Shown here piece after piece: positions 42,042-53,830 of a stretch of DNA of 64,000 bases. Numbering within the stretch: position 1 is the first letter of the stretch; each line of letters starts with the position of its first letter. The notes beneath the pieces are model-generated. The model made no database searches and had not been told where the DNA came from. It was given only the letters and a program-made list of their open reading frames with translations. Made by a program: the position numbers and the translations under genes. The DNA lies in NCBI GenBank assembly GCA_001970955.1, contig MPUH01000119.1, positions 1-64,000 on the forward strand, written 5' to 3'. Source of the DNA: Stentor coeruleus (taxonomy: Eukaryota > Ciliophora > Heterotrichea > Heterotrichida > Stentoridae).

Positions 42042-42941
42042 TTATAAAAAAACTTTATATTGGGCTTTAGCATCTGCCAAAGCTATTTTTCTTCTCAATT
42101 CCAAGTCTTGAACCACTTCATCAATCTCTTCTTGCATTTTGTTTTTTATATCATTTATTATGCTTGTATACATTTTCCCATATCCTGCAAACTCATTTAT
42201 CTGAGTCTCATATTTTACTTTTATCTCAGAAACCTTTTCAGTTTTTTCCCTAAAACTCTCTTCTATTATCCCTTCAATAACTTTCTCAAGCTCAACTGTT
42301 TTTTCTATATCCAACCCCGCCCATTTATCTTCATAAACCCCTAAATCTGCACTATGTTCTTTTATAATATTTAAACCACTCTCATCTTCAACACTAACAT
42401 TTATCATCTTTTTACGTTGCATTATTCGTTTTTCCAAAGTTAAATCCTGTGATTTCAAATCCTCTTTAGCTTTATTTATAACAAATTCCGTTTTTTCTAT
42501 CTGATTTTCTACCGTCTTCGTTGCTGTTTTTTCTTTATTCGCAATCTGATAAGCATTAGTATCCTCAAGTTTCATATTCAATTCTTTTTTATTCTTCTCA
42601 AATCTTTGTTTTTTTTCTTGTACACTAGGTGTTAGGTTTATAGACTTAGTTCTAGTCTTAGACTCAGTATTTTTATATTTAAAATTCTCTTCAATCATAA
42701 TCTGTAATACCTGTGGCCTAATAAGTATTTTTTGTAATCTTTTTTGCATTTCTAAATACTTCAAATCTTTAATATCCTCATAATATTCAATACCAATTCT
42801 ATACAACTCAACTAAACCATTAAGCACAGACATCCTACAATTGTTTTCTAACATCATTTCCTGGTCAATCAACTTTAACGCATAATCCTCAGGAAGACAC
42901 CCCATACCTTTTTTATAATATATTTTATACCACTTCTTCAT
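42042..42941 (-). CDS. Uncharacterised helical protein
   Basis: 299 residues. N-terminal ordered part (YYKKGMGCLPEDYALKLIDQ, then LNGLVELYRIGIEYYEDIKD), then a Glu/Lys-rich coiled coil to the end. No known domain. It starts 20 bp after the stop of the next minus-strand coiled-coil gene; I looked for a 15- or 16-nt intron joining them and found none, so they are two genes, perhaps co-transcribed. Confidence 0.65.
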   Translation of the reverse strand: MKKWYKIYYKKGMGCLPEDYALKLIDQEMMLENNCRMSVLNGLVELYRIGIEYYEDIKDLKYLEMQKRLQKILIRPQVLQIMIEENFKYKNTESKTRTKSINLTPSVQEKKQRFEKNKKELNMKLEDTNAYQIANKEKTATKTVENQIEKTEFVINKAKEDLKSQDLTLEKRIMQRKKMINVSVEDESGLNIIKEHSADLGVYEDKWAGLDIEKTVELEKVIEGIIEESFREKTEKVSEIKVKYETQINEFAGYGKMYTSIINDIKNKMQEEIDEVVQDLELRRKIALADAKAQYKVFL

Positions 42942-42961
42942 TTTTACCCTATTATTTTAAC

Positions 42962-43822
42962 TTATAAGCTTTCTTCATCATATTCTTCTTTAAGCATTTT
43001 ATATCGATTTTCATAGTCTTCTATATCTTTTTCTAGCTTAGCCAAATAATCTTGTTTTTCTTTTAACAATAACTGGACCAAGCTTAATTCGTTTCTAAGC
43101 TTGACTGTTATACGATTTGATTGAGTCCCATATGTTCTTATTTCATGTAAATATTCTTTTTTTTCTTTAAGTTCTTGTTCTAAAGAATTGTATTTTGTTT
43201 TCTCTTGTTGCAAAGTGTCGAGGACTTCGTTTACGAGTTTTTGTGCTGTTCTTACGTCGATTTGGTTTTCTGGACGGGATTTTTCACTTTGGAGTTTTTC
43301 TTCAGCTTCTTTGATTTCTTTTTGAAGACTGGCTTCGATTATGGAATACTTTTCAGCTACGGTTTCGAGGTTTTTTATTTTTTCTTTAAGATCGTCATTG
43401 GTTTTACATCGACTTAAGGCACTTTCTGATTTTTTTTTTAGGGTTTTGATATCAGATTCAGATTTTTTAAGCTTTTTTTGTAGGCTGGAGTTAAGCGTTT
43501 CCAGGTGGCTGAGCTTTTTTTGGAGCACGACAAAGGTTTCGTTGAGAACTTTTTTGTCTGAGTCGCTGCTGAGGAGTTTGTCGATTATCAGAGAGTTGTC
43601 GTGGTTTTTTATCAGGTCCTTGTTTTCTTCTTCGAGCTCACGGATTTTTTGCTGGATTTCTGTGCTGGACTCTTTGTAGCCGATGTTTCTTCGGATGTCC
43701 TCGCATTGGTCGACTACTTTTTCATTTTCGCTTTTTAGATGCTCGAGCTCGCTGTTGAGCTCGGAGATGTCTTCCTGGCATAAGTCATATAAGACCTGTA
43801 GTTTCTCAGGGTCTTCTTCCAT
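42962..43822 (-). CDS. Coiled-coil protein
   Basis: 286 residues, almost entirely coiled coil (ELNSELEHLKSENEKVVDQC onward; ends DYENRYKMLKEEYDEESL). Rich in Glu, Lys, Leu, Ser. Likely structural, perhaps basal body or cortex. The right half of the gene (43205-43780) is notably G/T-rich on the top strand and less AT-rich than its partner. Confidence 0.7.
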   Translation of the reverse strand: MEEDPEKLQVLYDLCQEDISELNSELEHLKSENEKVVDQCEDIRRNIGYKESSTEIQQKIRELEEENKDLIKNHDNSLIIDKLLSSDSDKKVLNETFVVLQKKLSHLETLNSSLQKKLKKSESDIKTLKKKSESALSRCKTNDDLKEKIKNLETVAEKYSIIEASLQKEIKEAEEKLQSEKSRPENQIDVRTAQKLVNEVLDTLQQEKTKYNSLEQELKEKKEYLHEIRTYGTQSNRITVKLRNELSLVQLLLKEKQDYLAKLEKDIEDYENRYKMLKEEYDEESL

Positions 43823-43955
43823 TTATATTACGTCTGGACTACAATATTTTTTTAAAAGTGCCAAACACAACCTAAACCCAAAACCTAATATCCCTTTAAA
43901 ACTAATACATAAAAAGCTTCAAACTAATTCCTAAAAATAATAGCCAAAGACTTCT

Positions 43956-44822
43956 TTAAAACACTATAAATCCTCCTATAACTAAATTCATAAATCCAAA
44001 ATGTAAGAATTGCGTCATATAATAAGGAATAATTACCGACCAGATAAAAATTCCTACAGCAAAACCCAGCTGATTCTTACTTATAAACTCCAAACCTCTC
44101 TTCACAGTTTCTTTAATCGGTGAATACGGTGGAAGCCTTTCAATAGCAATTCCCATAATCACATTAACCCAAAAAAGCCCAACACCATAAGTTATCGAAA
44201 TCGCCAATTTAGTAATAAGGGGAAATGTTGAAACCCAAATATTATAATTAAGCCAAGTACACATAATTGATCTTAGAAATACAAAAGATCCAGCAAAAGT
44301 AATCTCAATAATTTCATATGTTTTTGTATTTTGCAATTTTTTAGCTCTTAATATTTTCCTTAGCATCATAAAAGAATTAGGACCTTCTGTTATTAAAATG
44401 CATACTGTTTATAAAATACTTGTTGATTGGGAACCACCTATTGAGGCTAAGTATAAAAGAATTCCACCAATTAAAACGCATATGTGATGAGTTCGCATTG
44501 CCCAATCGTGTAGTTTGAAAAATTCGGCATAAAACATGTCATAGATAAAATATCCGAGTGAATGCTGAATATAAATTACCCCAAGGACTATTATATGATA
44601 GAAATTAGTTGGGGTGTTATAATGGACTCCACCTTCTAATAAATACACAGAAAAAGCGATGAATGTTGCTAAGAATGCATGGATCAAAGATACGTGCTGT
44701 CCTAGATAGTCCCACTTTTTCTTACTGGATAGATCTGGTGGGGGAGTGTTCACGACTATATTTGCTATTGAAACTAGAGAATAAAACACTGCGAATCCGG
44801 TTATTGTGATTATTCTATCCAT
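43956..44822 (-). CDS. TLC-domain membrane protein, 15-nt intron
   Basis: Exon 1 44822-44420, intron 44419-44405 (GTATTTTATAAACAG, holds a TAA), exon 2 44404-43956. 283 residues, about seven membrane segments. HVSLIHAFLATFIAF (about 46-60), GYFIYDMFYAEFFKLHDWAM (about 90-109) and RTHHICVLIGGILLYL (about 110-125) match the TLC domain (TRAM-LAG1-CLN8), as in TLCD/TMEM56 proteins thought to act on membrane lipids. Without splicing the protein would stop in the middle of the domain. Confidence 0.85.
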
Positions 44823-45668
44823 TTGTAACTGGTAATTAATACAGTGATAAAAAAAGGATGTATAAAAAATACAGTAAAAATATTTTTCACTACCTTGTTA
44901 TAATTTGAATTATTAAGGATAGTGTTTTTTTGATGGAGATGTAAAGAGTTTTATATTCTTTATTAGGATAGACAATGTATAAATATTAGGATATAAAATA
45001 AAAAGTTTTTATGAATAGATTATTGTTTAAGAATTTCTCATTTTGGCGAAATATTTAAGGATGCTGGTGATGAGGGTTTTAGGAAGAGATGTATGAGAAA
45101 TAAAAGGAGATAATATACTTAGGTAGTTTTATAAATAATACATTCATCATATCAATATATATAATAGAAAAAGGGTATAAACTCTTTTGCATAAAATGAA
45201 ATAATAAAATATTTTATAAATCAGGCATATCATAAATCATTATTATAAAATATCCTTATCAGTCTAATCATAAAATAAAAAACTATCTCTCTATAAAAAA
45301 AAACATCTTATTTTTCTGCACATTAAAATTTTCGTTCTTACTATAACCAATGCCAAATTCCACATTATAATAATTTAATTCTAATTAAAAGCAATATCAA
45401 AATCCTTTCAGAGCATAATTTTCTACAAAACACCCTCTGAGTTTTCTCATTTTTAAACCCGAAAAAAAGTTAAATCTTTAATCATATCCCTTATGCTGAT
45501 ATTAAATTCTATAAGTATTTTAATTATATTAATCCATGAATCTAAATCTCTATTATCTAAGTTTTTAAAGCATTATAAAAATAAATACATATACTAAATA
45601 ATGAAAATCTATTTCATTCAAAAGCATAATTTATTTAATAAAATATTTACAATAAGCTTAGTTTACAT
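44823..45668. other. Intergenic
   Basis: AT-rich, G-richer at left and C-richer at 45340-45440. No gene seen. Confidence 0.5.
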
Positions 45669-48600
45669 TTATTCTTGATCGAATTGTCTTAAATCACTTT
45701 CAAGTCTATTTCGATTCTGAACCAACATGGCAATTTTTGCTTGTATATCATCTTTAGTAGGTGTTCTCATTGTTGCTTTCGTACTATATCTAGCCTTTGG
45801 TGAATCTTCTAATGTTTGTAAAAGTCTTGCTGCGGTATTACCTTTAATATCATCTAAAGTTCTATTTTTCTCAAAAGATGAATCTAATTGAATACTATTC
45901 CCACGATTATAACTCATATTCCTAAGCCTATCTTGACTATCTCCTGAATATCCAATTCCTGGAGTTGGTGGGCGCATATATGGTGAACTACTTCTTACAG
46001 GTGCATTAAGTATCGACATTGTTCTTTCTTTATAATCTTTTGCTCTTTGAGCTAATTCTTTTTCTAAATTCTCAAAAAGCTGACGATTTTTCCCTTCAAC
46101 TTCTGCAATTTCACCTTTAATCCTAGTGTTTTCTTCTTGAAGTTCAGACCATTTGTGTTCCCACATTGATATTGTGTCTTTTGTGTTAAGGTTTTCAAGC
46201 TCTTGTTCTGAAAGTTTTTTATGGACACGGTCAAGTTCGTAGCTTAAATCGTTAAGATTTTGTTTGATTTGACAGTTTTCTGAAGTCAGGTAATTGTTTT
46301 GATCAAGAAGTTGTAAGGATTCTTGATTTTTTTCATTTAGAAGGGATTTGTAGGATTGAATCTCTTGGTTTTTGATATGATTTTCATTTTGCAAAGCGTT
46401 TAAGGAGTTGGTTTTTTCATTGATGTCTTCATTAAGAGTTTGTTGAAGGAAATTTTTTTCTTGGTTTAGGGCTTCATAGTGTTTTTTAGCTTCAAAGTAG
46501 TCTTTAGATAAAGATTCGAGGTCATGTTTGAGTTTTTGTATAAAGTTGTCTTTTTCTTGGATGCTTTGGGTGAATTTCGCCACCATATTCGAGCTTTCTT
46601 GAGATGATTCTTGTATCACAGCTGAAAAGTTCCTATTTTCAGCAACAGTCACTTCATATTGTCTTCTCCAATTCTCAACCTCTTCTTTAAACCGTAATGT
46701 TTCCTTATAATACTTATCTTTATCAACAGATAAATTTTCCCCTTTCTTTTTATTATCAAAATTCTCTTTCAGCAACCCTTCAAAATCCATATTTTGCATT
46801 TCCAGCTTCTTCCTGAGGTCAGAATTTTCTTTACCCATTCTCTCCATTTCTTCAGCTAGATTTTCAACTCTTTTCTTCAAGTCAGTGTTTTCTTTAACGC
46901 ATTTATCGATTTCCCCACCAAGAATGTTTACTTTTTTCTCTTTTTCAGCATAATAATTATCATATCTTTGAGCTAAATCTAGTTTTTGCTGGCTTAGTTC
47001 TTCAATTTCAGCAGAAAGTCCAGCTGAAACTTTTTCTTTGTCGTTAGTTAAATAATCTATTTTCTTAGCGAGTTGGTCATTTTCTTTTGTAATACGGTCA
47101 TATTGAGCTTTTAATCCATCCATTTGACCAAGTTCAGCATTAGCCCGGTCGAGTTTTTCTTTAAGTTCCTGTTTTTCTATAGCAAGTCTTTGGGTTTCTA
47201 AAGCTAGTTTTTCAGCTTCCATAGCTAAATTTCTAGTCCCTAAAGATAGTTTTTCTGTTTCTAATGTTAGTTTCTCATTGTTTTTAATAAGTTTCTCGTT
47301 ATCCAAAGCGAGTTTCTCATTATCAGCGAAAACCCTTTCGATTTTCCCAAGATACTCCGAGCTGTCGGTTTGGGCTTTATATGAAAGGGCTTCGATTTTC
47401 CTTCTAAGTTCAGAGTTTTCATGTGAAAACTTCTCAAACTCCTCCTGGAAACTCATTTCCAATGACTTCTTTTCAGTTGACACAAGGCCAAGTCTGCCTA
47501 TCAAATCTGAAGTTTCAGCATTTTTCTGCTGAATCTGGTCTTTAAACATCTCCAACTGATACCTCAGTTCTTTATTTTCTAAATAAAACTTCTCCAAATC
47601 CCCTTTAAGCATCGACTGATATTTTTCCCTTTCCACCAATAAAATCTCATTTTTCTTAGCAAGTTCAACAACTTCTTTCATCTGTTTTTCCAATTGTCCC
47701 TGAAGTTTCTTTTTCTCCCCTTCACTTTTTATTATATTCTGTTGAAACTCTGATCCTATATCATTAATCTCAGCTTGACAATTTCTTATTGTATCTTCAT
47801 AACTATATATCAACATATTCGCTTTTTCCAGTTCATTTTCTGCATGTTTTCTTTTCAAAGTTTCCTGATTAAGTTTGTTATCAAGTTCTAAAATTTCTTG
47901 TTTTCTATATTCTTCTAATTCTTGCATCTCAAGTCTAGCATAATCTTTTCTTTCATCTAAAAGTTTTTTCATTCTAAATAACTCATCTTTATATAAAGAC
48001 AACTCATTCGACATATCTTGATTTATTTTTTTTAACTGGTCTATACATATACCCATATTATGGATTTCATGATCATCTTGCTCAACTTGTATTTTATATC
48101 TTTCCATTTCCCCTTTATATCTTATAAGTTCCCTATTCATATCATCAGCATATTTCTGATTAGCCCTTTTTTCTATTTCATAAACTTCAGAAAGGCTTTC
48201 AAAATTTTTTTTCATCTCTTCATAATTCTTATAAGTCTGTCTAGTATCATGATTAATTTTATCCACATCTTCATTTTTGTTTTTAACTAAATTTTCTTGG
48301 TTTTCATCAGTTTTCCTATAGTCTTGTGAGTGTTTTATAGAATCTTCATTTCTTTTAGACTCTTGGAGAATTTTTCTATTAGGAGTTTTGCTTCTGTTAT
48401 ATAAAACATCATTACCAATACCTATACAAAAATTCCCACCACATGAGATTTTTTTAAGACCTTTAGATTTCAATGCAGGGACTAATTGTGGTGCTGCTCT
48501 TGGGTCATAATCTTCAAGTCCAAGTTCTCCATTAGAATTTCCTCCCCATGAGTATACCGTATCAGTTAAATCTACAGCAAGGCCAAACCCTGAACCTATA

Positions 48601-49490
48601 GAAACATCAGAAATAGGATCACGAATAGCAAGTCTATGAGGTAATAAATACTCTCCAAAAACCCCTGAACCCCATATATAAAGTTGTCCTTTATCTGTTA
48701 TTGCCGCAGTAAAGTTACTACATCTAACTTTTCTTATAACAACATTCTCTAAATGCATAACTTTTTCAGGTCGTGACTGACTTTTTTTATTCCCATGACC
48801 CAATTGACCAAATGAATTCCCACCCATAGTATACAATAAACCTTTAGTTGTCACAACAGCTGAATGAAAAACCCCACAAGCTACTTGATCAACATCTTCA
48901 GGCATCTCTACAAATATTGGAATTAATTCTTTTTCTCTTCTTCCTGTACCTAATTGTCCTGCTTCTCCACCACCACACATCATTAAAGATTTTTTCCCAG
49001 ACCTTTCTTTAATCACAATCCCAGTATGTCGACATCCACAACTTATATCAAAAGCTCCACCACGATTTATTGACATTATTTCTGGAAGCCATTTGTTTTC
49101 TAAACTTCCATTTCCTAATGCTCCGAATTCTCCAACACCCCATGCATAAACTTCACCTGATTCAATTATAGCGGCTGTATGGCCCCATCCACATGAAATT
49201 TTTATTGCTTTTGTATTTGCAAGTTCTTCTACTAAACATGGAGATGGAGATTGTTTTATACTTCTTGAACCTATACCTAAACGACCATCTGTATTACTTC
49301 CCATTGTATAAATGTGACCTGATGAAGATATAAAGGCAGAATGCTCTTCACCGCAACTAATATCTTTGATTGTTATGTTGAATGAACAGAATCTTGGGGA
49401 TGCGTATGTCTTACTTGAGGTCTTACCTCCTAAGCCTAACTGCCCGAAATGGTCCCCGCCCCATGTGAATACTTCGGTATATCCTTCCAT
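45669..49490 (-). CDS. RCC1 propeller plus long coiled coil
   Basis: 1273 residues. About 1-370 form seven RCC1 repeats (for example WGGDHFGQLGLGG, MGSNTDGRLGIGS, WGVGEFGALGNGS, CGGGEAGQLGTGR, MGGNSFGQLGHGN, WGGNSNGELGLED), enough for a full seven-bladed propeller. About 400-1160 is a nearly unbroken coiled coil with repeats such as ENEKLTLETEKLSLGT. The tail is Ser/Arg/Pro-rich. The propeller suggests a protein-binding or GTPase-linked platform on a long rod, as in cilium and basal-body proteins. There is no kinase domain, unlike NEK8/NEK9. Guanine exchange activity cannot be told from the sequence. Confidence 0.85.
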   Translation of the reverse strand: MEGYTEVFTWGGDHFGQLGLGGKTSSKTYASPRFCSFNITIKDISCGEEHSAFISSSGHIYTMGSNTDGRLGIGSRSIKQSPSPCLVEELANTKAIKISCGWGHTAAIIESGEVYAWGVGEFGALGNGSLENKWLPEIMSINRGGAFDISCGCRHTGIVIKERSGKKSLMMCGGGEAGQLGTGRREKELIPIFVEMPEDVDQVACGVFHSAVVTTKGLLYTMGGNSFGQLGHGNKKSQSRPEKVMHLENVVIRKVRCSNFTAAITDKGQLYIWGSGVFGEYLLPHRLAIRDPISDVSIGSGFGLAVDLTDTVYSWGGNSNGELGLEDYDPRAAPQLVPALKSKGLKKISCGGNFCIGIGNDVLYNRSKTPNRKILQESKRNEDSIKHSQDYRKTDENQENLVKNKNEDVDKINHDTRQTYKNYEEMKKNFESLSEVYEIEKRANQKYADDMNRELIRYKGEMERYKIQVEQDDHEIHNMGICIDQLKKINQDMSNELSLYKDELFRMKKLLDERKDYARLEMQELEEYRKQEILELDNKLNQETLKRKHAENELEKANMLIYSYEDTIRNCQAEINDIGSEFQQNIIKSEGEKKKLQGQLEKQMKEVVELAKKNEILLVEREKYQSMLKGDLEKFYLENKELRYQLEMFKDQIQQKNAETSDLIGRLGLVSTEKKSLEMSFQEEFEKFSHENSELRRKIEALSYKAQTDSSEYLGKIERVFADNEKLALDNEKLIKNNEKLTLETEKLSLGTRNLAMEAEKLALETQRLAIEKQELKEKLDRANAELGQMDGLKAQYDRITKENDQLAKKIDYLTNDKEKVSAGLSAEIEELSQQKLDLAQRYDNYYAEKEKKVNILGGEIDKCVKENTDLKKRVENLAEEMERMGKENSDLRKKLEMQNMDFEGLLKENFDNKKKGENLSVDKDKYYKETLRFKEEVENWRRQYEVTVAENRNFSAVIQESSQESSNMVAKFTQSIQEKDNFIQKLKHDLESLSKDYFEAKKHYEALNQEKNFLQQTLNEDINEKTNSLNALQNENHIKNQEIQSYKSLLNEKNQESLQLLDQNNYLTSENCQIKQNLNDLSYELDRVHKKLSEQELENLNTKDTISMWEHKWSELQEENTRIKGEIAEVEGKNRQLFENLEKELAQRAKDYKERTMSILNAPVRSSSPYMRPPTPGIGYSGDSQDRLRNMSYNRGNSIQLDSSFEKNRTLDDIKGNTAARLLQTLEDSPKARYSTKATMRTPTKDDIQAKIAMLVQNRNRLESDLRQFDQE

Positions 49491-50030
49491 ATTTAACGAT
49501 TATTTGAATTAGAAATGATATAAGAAGCTCATGAAGGATGAAGAAAGGGGAGTTTTTGCAAGGAAATTGTACATTTGAGTGTAGGATGGGTTTTTGAGGT
49601 TTAAAAGGTTGGAAGGTGAAGTTTTAGGTAATAGGGTAAGTTTTATGTGGGGAAATTTTGGTGGAATGGTTTAGGATTTTTATGAATTTTTGAAAGATGT
49701 TTGATAATGATTTTTTAGTGATAGAGACAAGTAGATTGTGTATTGGTAAGCTTTAAGAGAAAAATAATAATATTCTTCACAATAAAACCTAATCTAAACA
49801 CAATCAACCTACCTTCAAATTTATCTCAAAAATCATCAACACCCATAAATTAAACCACCTAAAACCAACACAAACTATAACAAAAAATTCTAAATCTAGC
49901 CTAAACCCTTATCAAACTTATATAAAATCCTTTACAAAATAAAAATTTTCCATAAAAATTATCTTACCTCAAACATTTCATACTTCCTAATATTTTAAAA
50001 CCAATACTAAGGTTAATTTAAAACTTTTTT
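49491..50030. other. Intergenic with G-rich to C-rich switch
   Basis: G-rich at 49520-49740, then C-rich at 49770-49990. Both neighbours are on the minus strand, so the switch does not follow gene direction. Confidence 0.6.
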
Positions 50031-50411
50031 CTATCTTTGATTTGTAACTTGCATGATTTTTACAGTCAGCCAGACCTTAAAAGGTAGACCAACTGGGGCA
50101 AGTACAACTTTCAAAGCAAGCATTTCACCAAAACTAAGTGTAAGCCTTCCTCGATATTGTTCGGGCATTTTTTGTAAAAACTTCGCTTCTTTAGCCTTCA
50201 TCATACCATTTTCATAAGCTTTTGTAAGATAATTCCACTTAATTGTATTGACAAGATATCTAGTTGGACTTAATACATAACATAAGCCCCATAAGCTTGT
50301 CACATATAATGATGCAATACCAGTAAACACAAAAGTTCCCTTGATGATTTGGTTTTTATCAATCCCGATTTCTTCAAGGTGCTTCTTCCAGTTTTCAAAT
50401 AGTGATGCCAT
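50031..50411 (-). CDS. Small membrane protein, DUF1279/FAM210-like
   Basis: 126 residues. One membrane segment (about 24-48, GTFVFTGIASLYVTSLWGLC) and a second near the end: FGEMLALKVVLAPVGLPFKV, then WLTVKIMQ. The second motif resembles FAM210/DUF1279 proteins, mostly mitochondrial. No clear targeting peptide is visible. The family link is moderate. Confidence 0.55.
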   Translation of the reverse strand: MASLFENWKKHLEEIGIDKNQIIKGTFVFTGIASLYVTSLWGLCYVLSPTRYLVNTIKWNYLTKAYENGMMKAKEAKFLQKMPEQYRGRLTLSFGEMLALKVVLAPVGLPFKVWLTVKIMQVTNQR

Positions 50412-52738
50412 TATATTGTTGGGAAAATAATAAATTTTTTTTGATTATTTGGAAAGATCATGAGGATGATAGGGTTGAAGACTTTTTTAAATATAGAAAG
50501 GGTTTTTAGATGAAGGAAAAAATTTGAATTGTTGCTAGGTTTTGATAAGGATTTTTGGATTTGCGTGGATTTTTCAATAGTATCAATTTCATTCAAATTT
50601 CAATTTATACAACCCATCTACTCATATAATTACTCAGTAAACTTTTGGCATATACTTTTTACTAACTATCATAAATCATATATAAAATCCTCACATCTTG
50701 AACTTTTATGTCTTTTCTGTATTTACTTACTGTGAAGATAAGGTTTGGTTATATGGATGTGTGTTAAAAGTTTGTGTGATAAGTTTATAATTTCAAGTTC
50801 TCTATAAAATTCCTAGCATAATAGTAAAAATTCCCCTAAATAAAACAATAATCCTAAAAAGTATCATTAAACTACTCCTTTATCTAAAATTATATTCTAA
50901 ATTAGCATCTTAACAATCAATTCTACTGATTTCTATAATAAAATCTCCGAGTATAAAATTTATAGATTTTAGGTTCATATTTTTGAAATCCTAAAAAGTG
51001 CAATTGATCGCTTTAAAACTTGACTATATCAAAAATAAGATTGTTTAATAAACTAAGCATTTTACTTAAAATCTGAATCATAATTCTAGTTCATGTTTAT
51101 AAAAAAATCATTATTTTTCTTCAAACATATAAAAATTATCATTCACCTACAAAATATAACTTTTTGATATAAAATCTTTAAAAAATTACCTAACTATATT
51201 TTATATACTTGAAGTTTTTAATAAAACTTAGATGCTTATTTTATAGCTTATAAATTTATTCACCCAGCTACGACATTTTCTGTATCAACTTTTTTTTTGG
51301 CTAGACTGTAAAGGTTTAGATGCTGGATTTTACAATGATTTAGATGCTTTAATAAAAATTTTTTTCACTGAAGCATCAATTTCAAGGTTTTAGATTTACT
51401 TTATATCAGTTTTATAGCAAACTTAATTTTTTCCTGTTCGTAGATATTAAGTATAGACCTTATAAAAAATCGATTAGATTAAAAATATCAATTCCAAGAA
51501 TTCTTTTATCTTTTGTGGACTATGAAAAAACCTGATTTTGGTTTAAATACTTGTTTTTATACTAAAGTACTTAAAACAACATTTTGAATTGGAAGATTTG
51601 ATGATGATGATATTAAGGCTAAGAATAACCAAAATTAAAGCAAATAATCGAATTTCATCAGGAAAATAAGGGGAAAAAAGCCAAAATGAAGCCAAAATAT
51701 AAAAAGTATGGTAAAACCACTATAAAATTTCTAAGTTAATTCAAAAAATCGCTTACGAAATACAAAATTTGTATATGTTTCCAAAGGAAAAGCATAAATT
51801 ATCTTATAATCTACTAAAAAGTATACAAAAAAGTGTATTGCTAAAGATCTTTAGTTTTTTGAACCAAAAATAAGTATTTTATGTTGGCAAACAGAAAACT
51901 AGGATCATAAAAGTTTTATATTTAATTTTATAAGCGAAGCCTTAACCCAAAAGTTATAATAAATGTTATAACCTAATTGAATTATATAACAGAAAATATT
52001 ATAATCTTAGAAATACAGAAAGGTATACCTTTATATGCAATATAATACATAAATCAGTTTAAATTCATCAAGAATCTATAAATTATAATACATAAAGGTT
52101 ATACCATGATAAAATTCACAAGTTTTTTGGGTAAGATTGATGATTTTTAACTAAAATTATGCTAAGATACTCTGAAAATAAAGTACTTCTAAGATGAAAT
52201 ATAGTGTTTATACTATATCTTAACTTTATAAGTATTTGTAAGCTTCACAATCTAAAATAGTTTAGCTTAAATAGTAAAAGTTTAAACTTGCATATAAATG
52301 CCAGATATTAGATTTTATAGGGATTATATAAATGGTTAAAATATTTAGCCTAACAGCCAAAAGTAAACCCAAATATCAAAAAGATAAAGCATAAAGCTTA
52401 ATTTTCAATATTATATATTTAATCCTTATGGTTTATAAATTATTTTTATATCATTTTACATAAAAGACGAATTTTGCCAAAACATCAAAGCCTTCAAAAA
52501 TCGAGTCTTTAACACTCCAACTTAAACTAATATCCTATACATCATCAAGCCATCCATCAAGGTAAAGTTTACAATAAAAGCTCAGAAAATTAAAAAAAAA
52601 TCAAAAACTTCAAAAATTTTCTAGCGTGAGATTCGCTAAATTTTAGCATGTTTTGCAAAAAATATAAGATTTGACTTAGTCGAATTTGTGTTTATATTAA
52701 ATTCTGATAAAGTTACATTTATATTAGAATATAAAATT
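50412..52738. other. Long gene-free stretch
   Basis: 2.3 kb, AT-rich, no frame with coding character, no tRNA or rRNA seen. It precedes the decayed copy of the Tyr/Cys-repeat gene. Confidence 0.6.
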
Positions 52739-53830
52739 ATGGCTTATAATAATATGAAAGGAATGCATATTCCTAGTAGTCTTTATAGATTTTTAGGCTA
52801 ATATATATGCCTAAGCTGATGAAATAACAACGATTTTGACCTTCACTTAAAGATATCTTGTGATGACAAGTAATTATGAAGTTTGATAATATGATAATAG
52901 CTATAATTACGATTTCTACTTTTGTTGTAGAGAAAAAGTTTATGATAAGCTTTTCGATGAAGAAATCACTAATACCAACTGTTATAGTTGTTTATACTAT
53001 ACAGAAAATTTCATATTGGAACTTTTTGATACACTGTAAGACTTAAATCTTTCAACACTTGAGATCTTTTATCCGACTAAAGAAGAAGAAAGCTTAAGCT
53101 TATGTACTGATAAATGATATTATTATTGGTATTATTACAATTATGACTATGATTCATGTGGTTTTTATTACTACAAGACTGAAAATTTATGAGGAAATTA
53201 CCAACCAGTAAGTCAGTAGAGTTTAATACTTATGATAACTTTTATTTGTATTATTATGGATACACTAGCACTTATTATAGCTTTGTTTATACTTGCTGTA
53301 AGGAAGAAATCTTGAAACTTTCTGAGAAGAACTTCAATGGAAAATTTAGTTTTATTCAAGAAAGTTTTGAAATCTTTTATATCAATTGTGAACTTTGCGA
53401 TTATTATTTCATAGAGATGCTTGTCAGATTTAAGAGTGTTGATATTGAAAATGCTGATCTTAGTAGATGCACTAATTATAGTTTTTATACCTATTGTATT
53501 GACTATTGAAAATATAGAGAATACTATAATTACTATTGCAGAAATGAATTATCTTCTCTTTACAAGGAGCTTAATATCAAGAATTTTATTAAGATAAAGA
53601 AAGAAAGTTGATTTTATAGTTGTTCAAATTTTCATTATGATTCTTATGAATATCCTTATCATTGCTATTACTATTATAAGAAGCTATTCTTAACAAAACT
53701 GCTCTTTTCGCTCAAGAACCAAAGGAAGCAAAGGCTGAAATTTGTGAATATTGTTACTATAAAGAATACTTTTATGATTGTTTTTACTCAAAGAGATACC
53801 AAGATAATGTTTCAAGCGAAGTTTCTTAAA
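52739..53830 (+). pseudogene. Decayed copy of the Tyr/Cys-repeat surface protein gene
   Basis: Starts ATGGCTTATAATAATATGAA, nearly the start of the 57068 gene, and follows it through about eight repeats (for example YYYGYTSTYYSFVYTCCKEE and LSRCTNYSFYTYC against YYYGYTSTYYDCVYVYCKEE and LSRCTNYCYYTYY). The signal-peptide region is disrupted and there are many stops, shortened stretches and lost cysteines. It ends near the equivalent of repeat 9, so it covers only about the first third. A dead partial tandem duplicate. Confidence 0.9.

Noticed and set aside
42942-42961. A short intron joining the two coiled-coil genes at 42042 and 42962
   Set aside because: No GT...AG of 15 or 16 nt removes the stop; the closest, GTTAAAATAATAG, is 13 nt.
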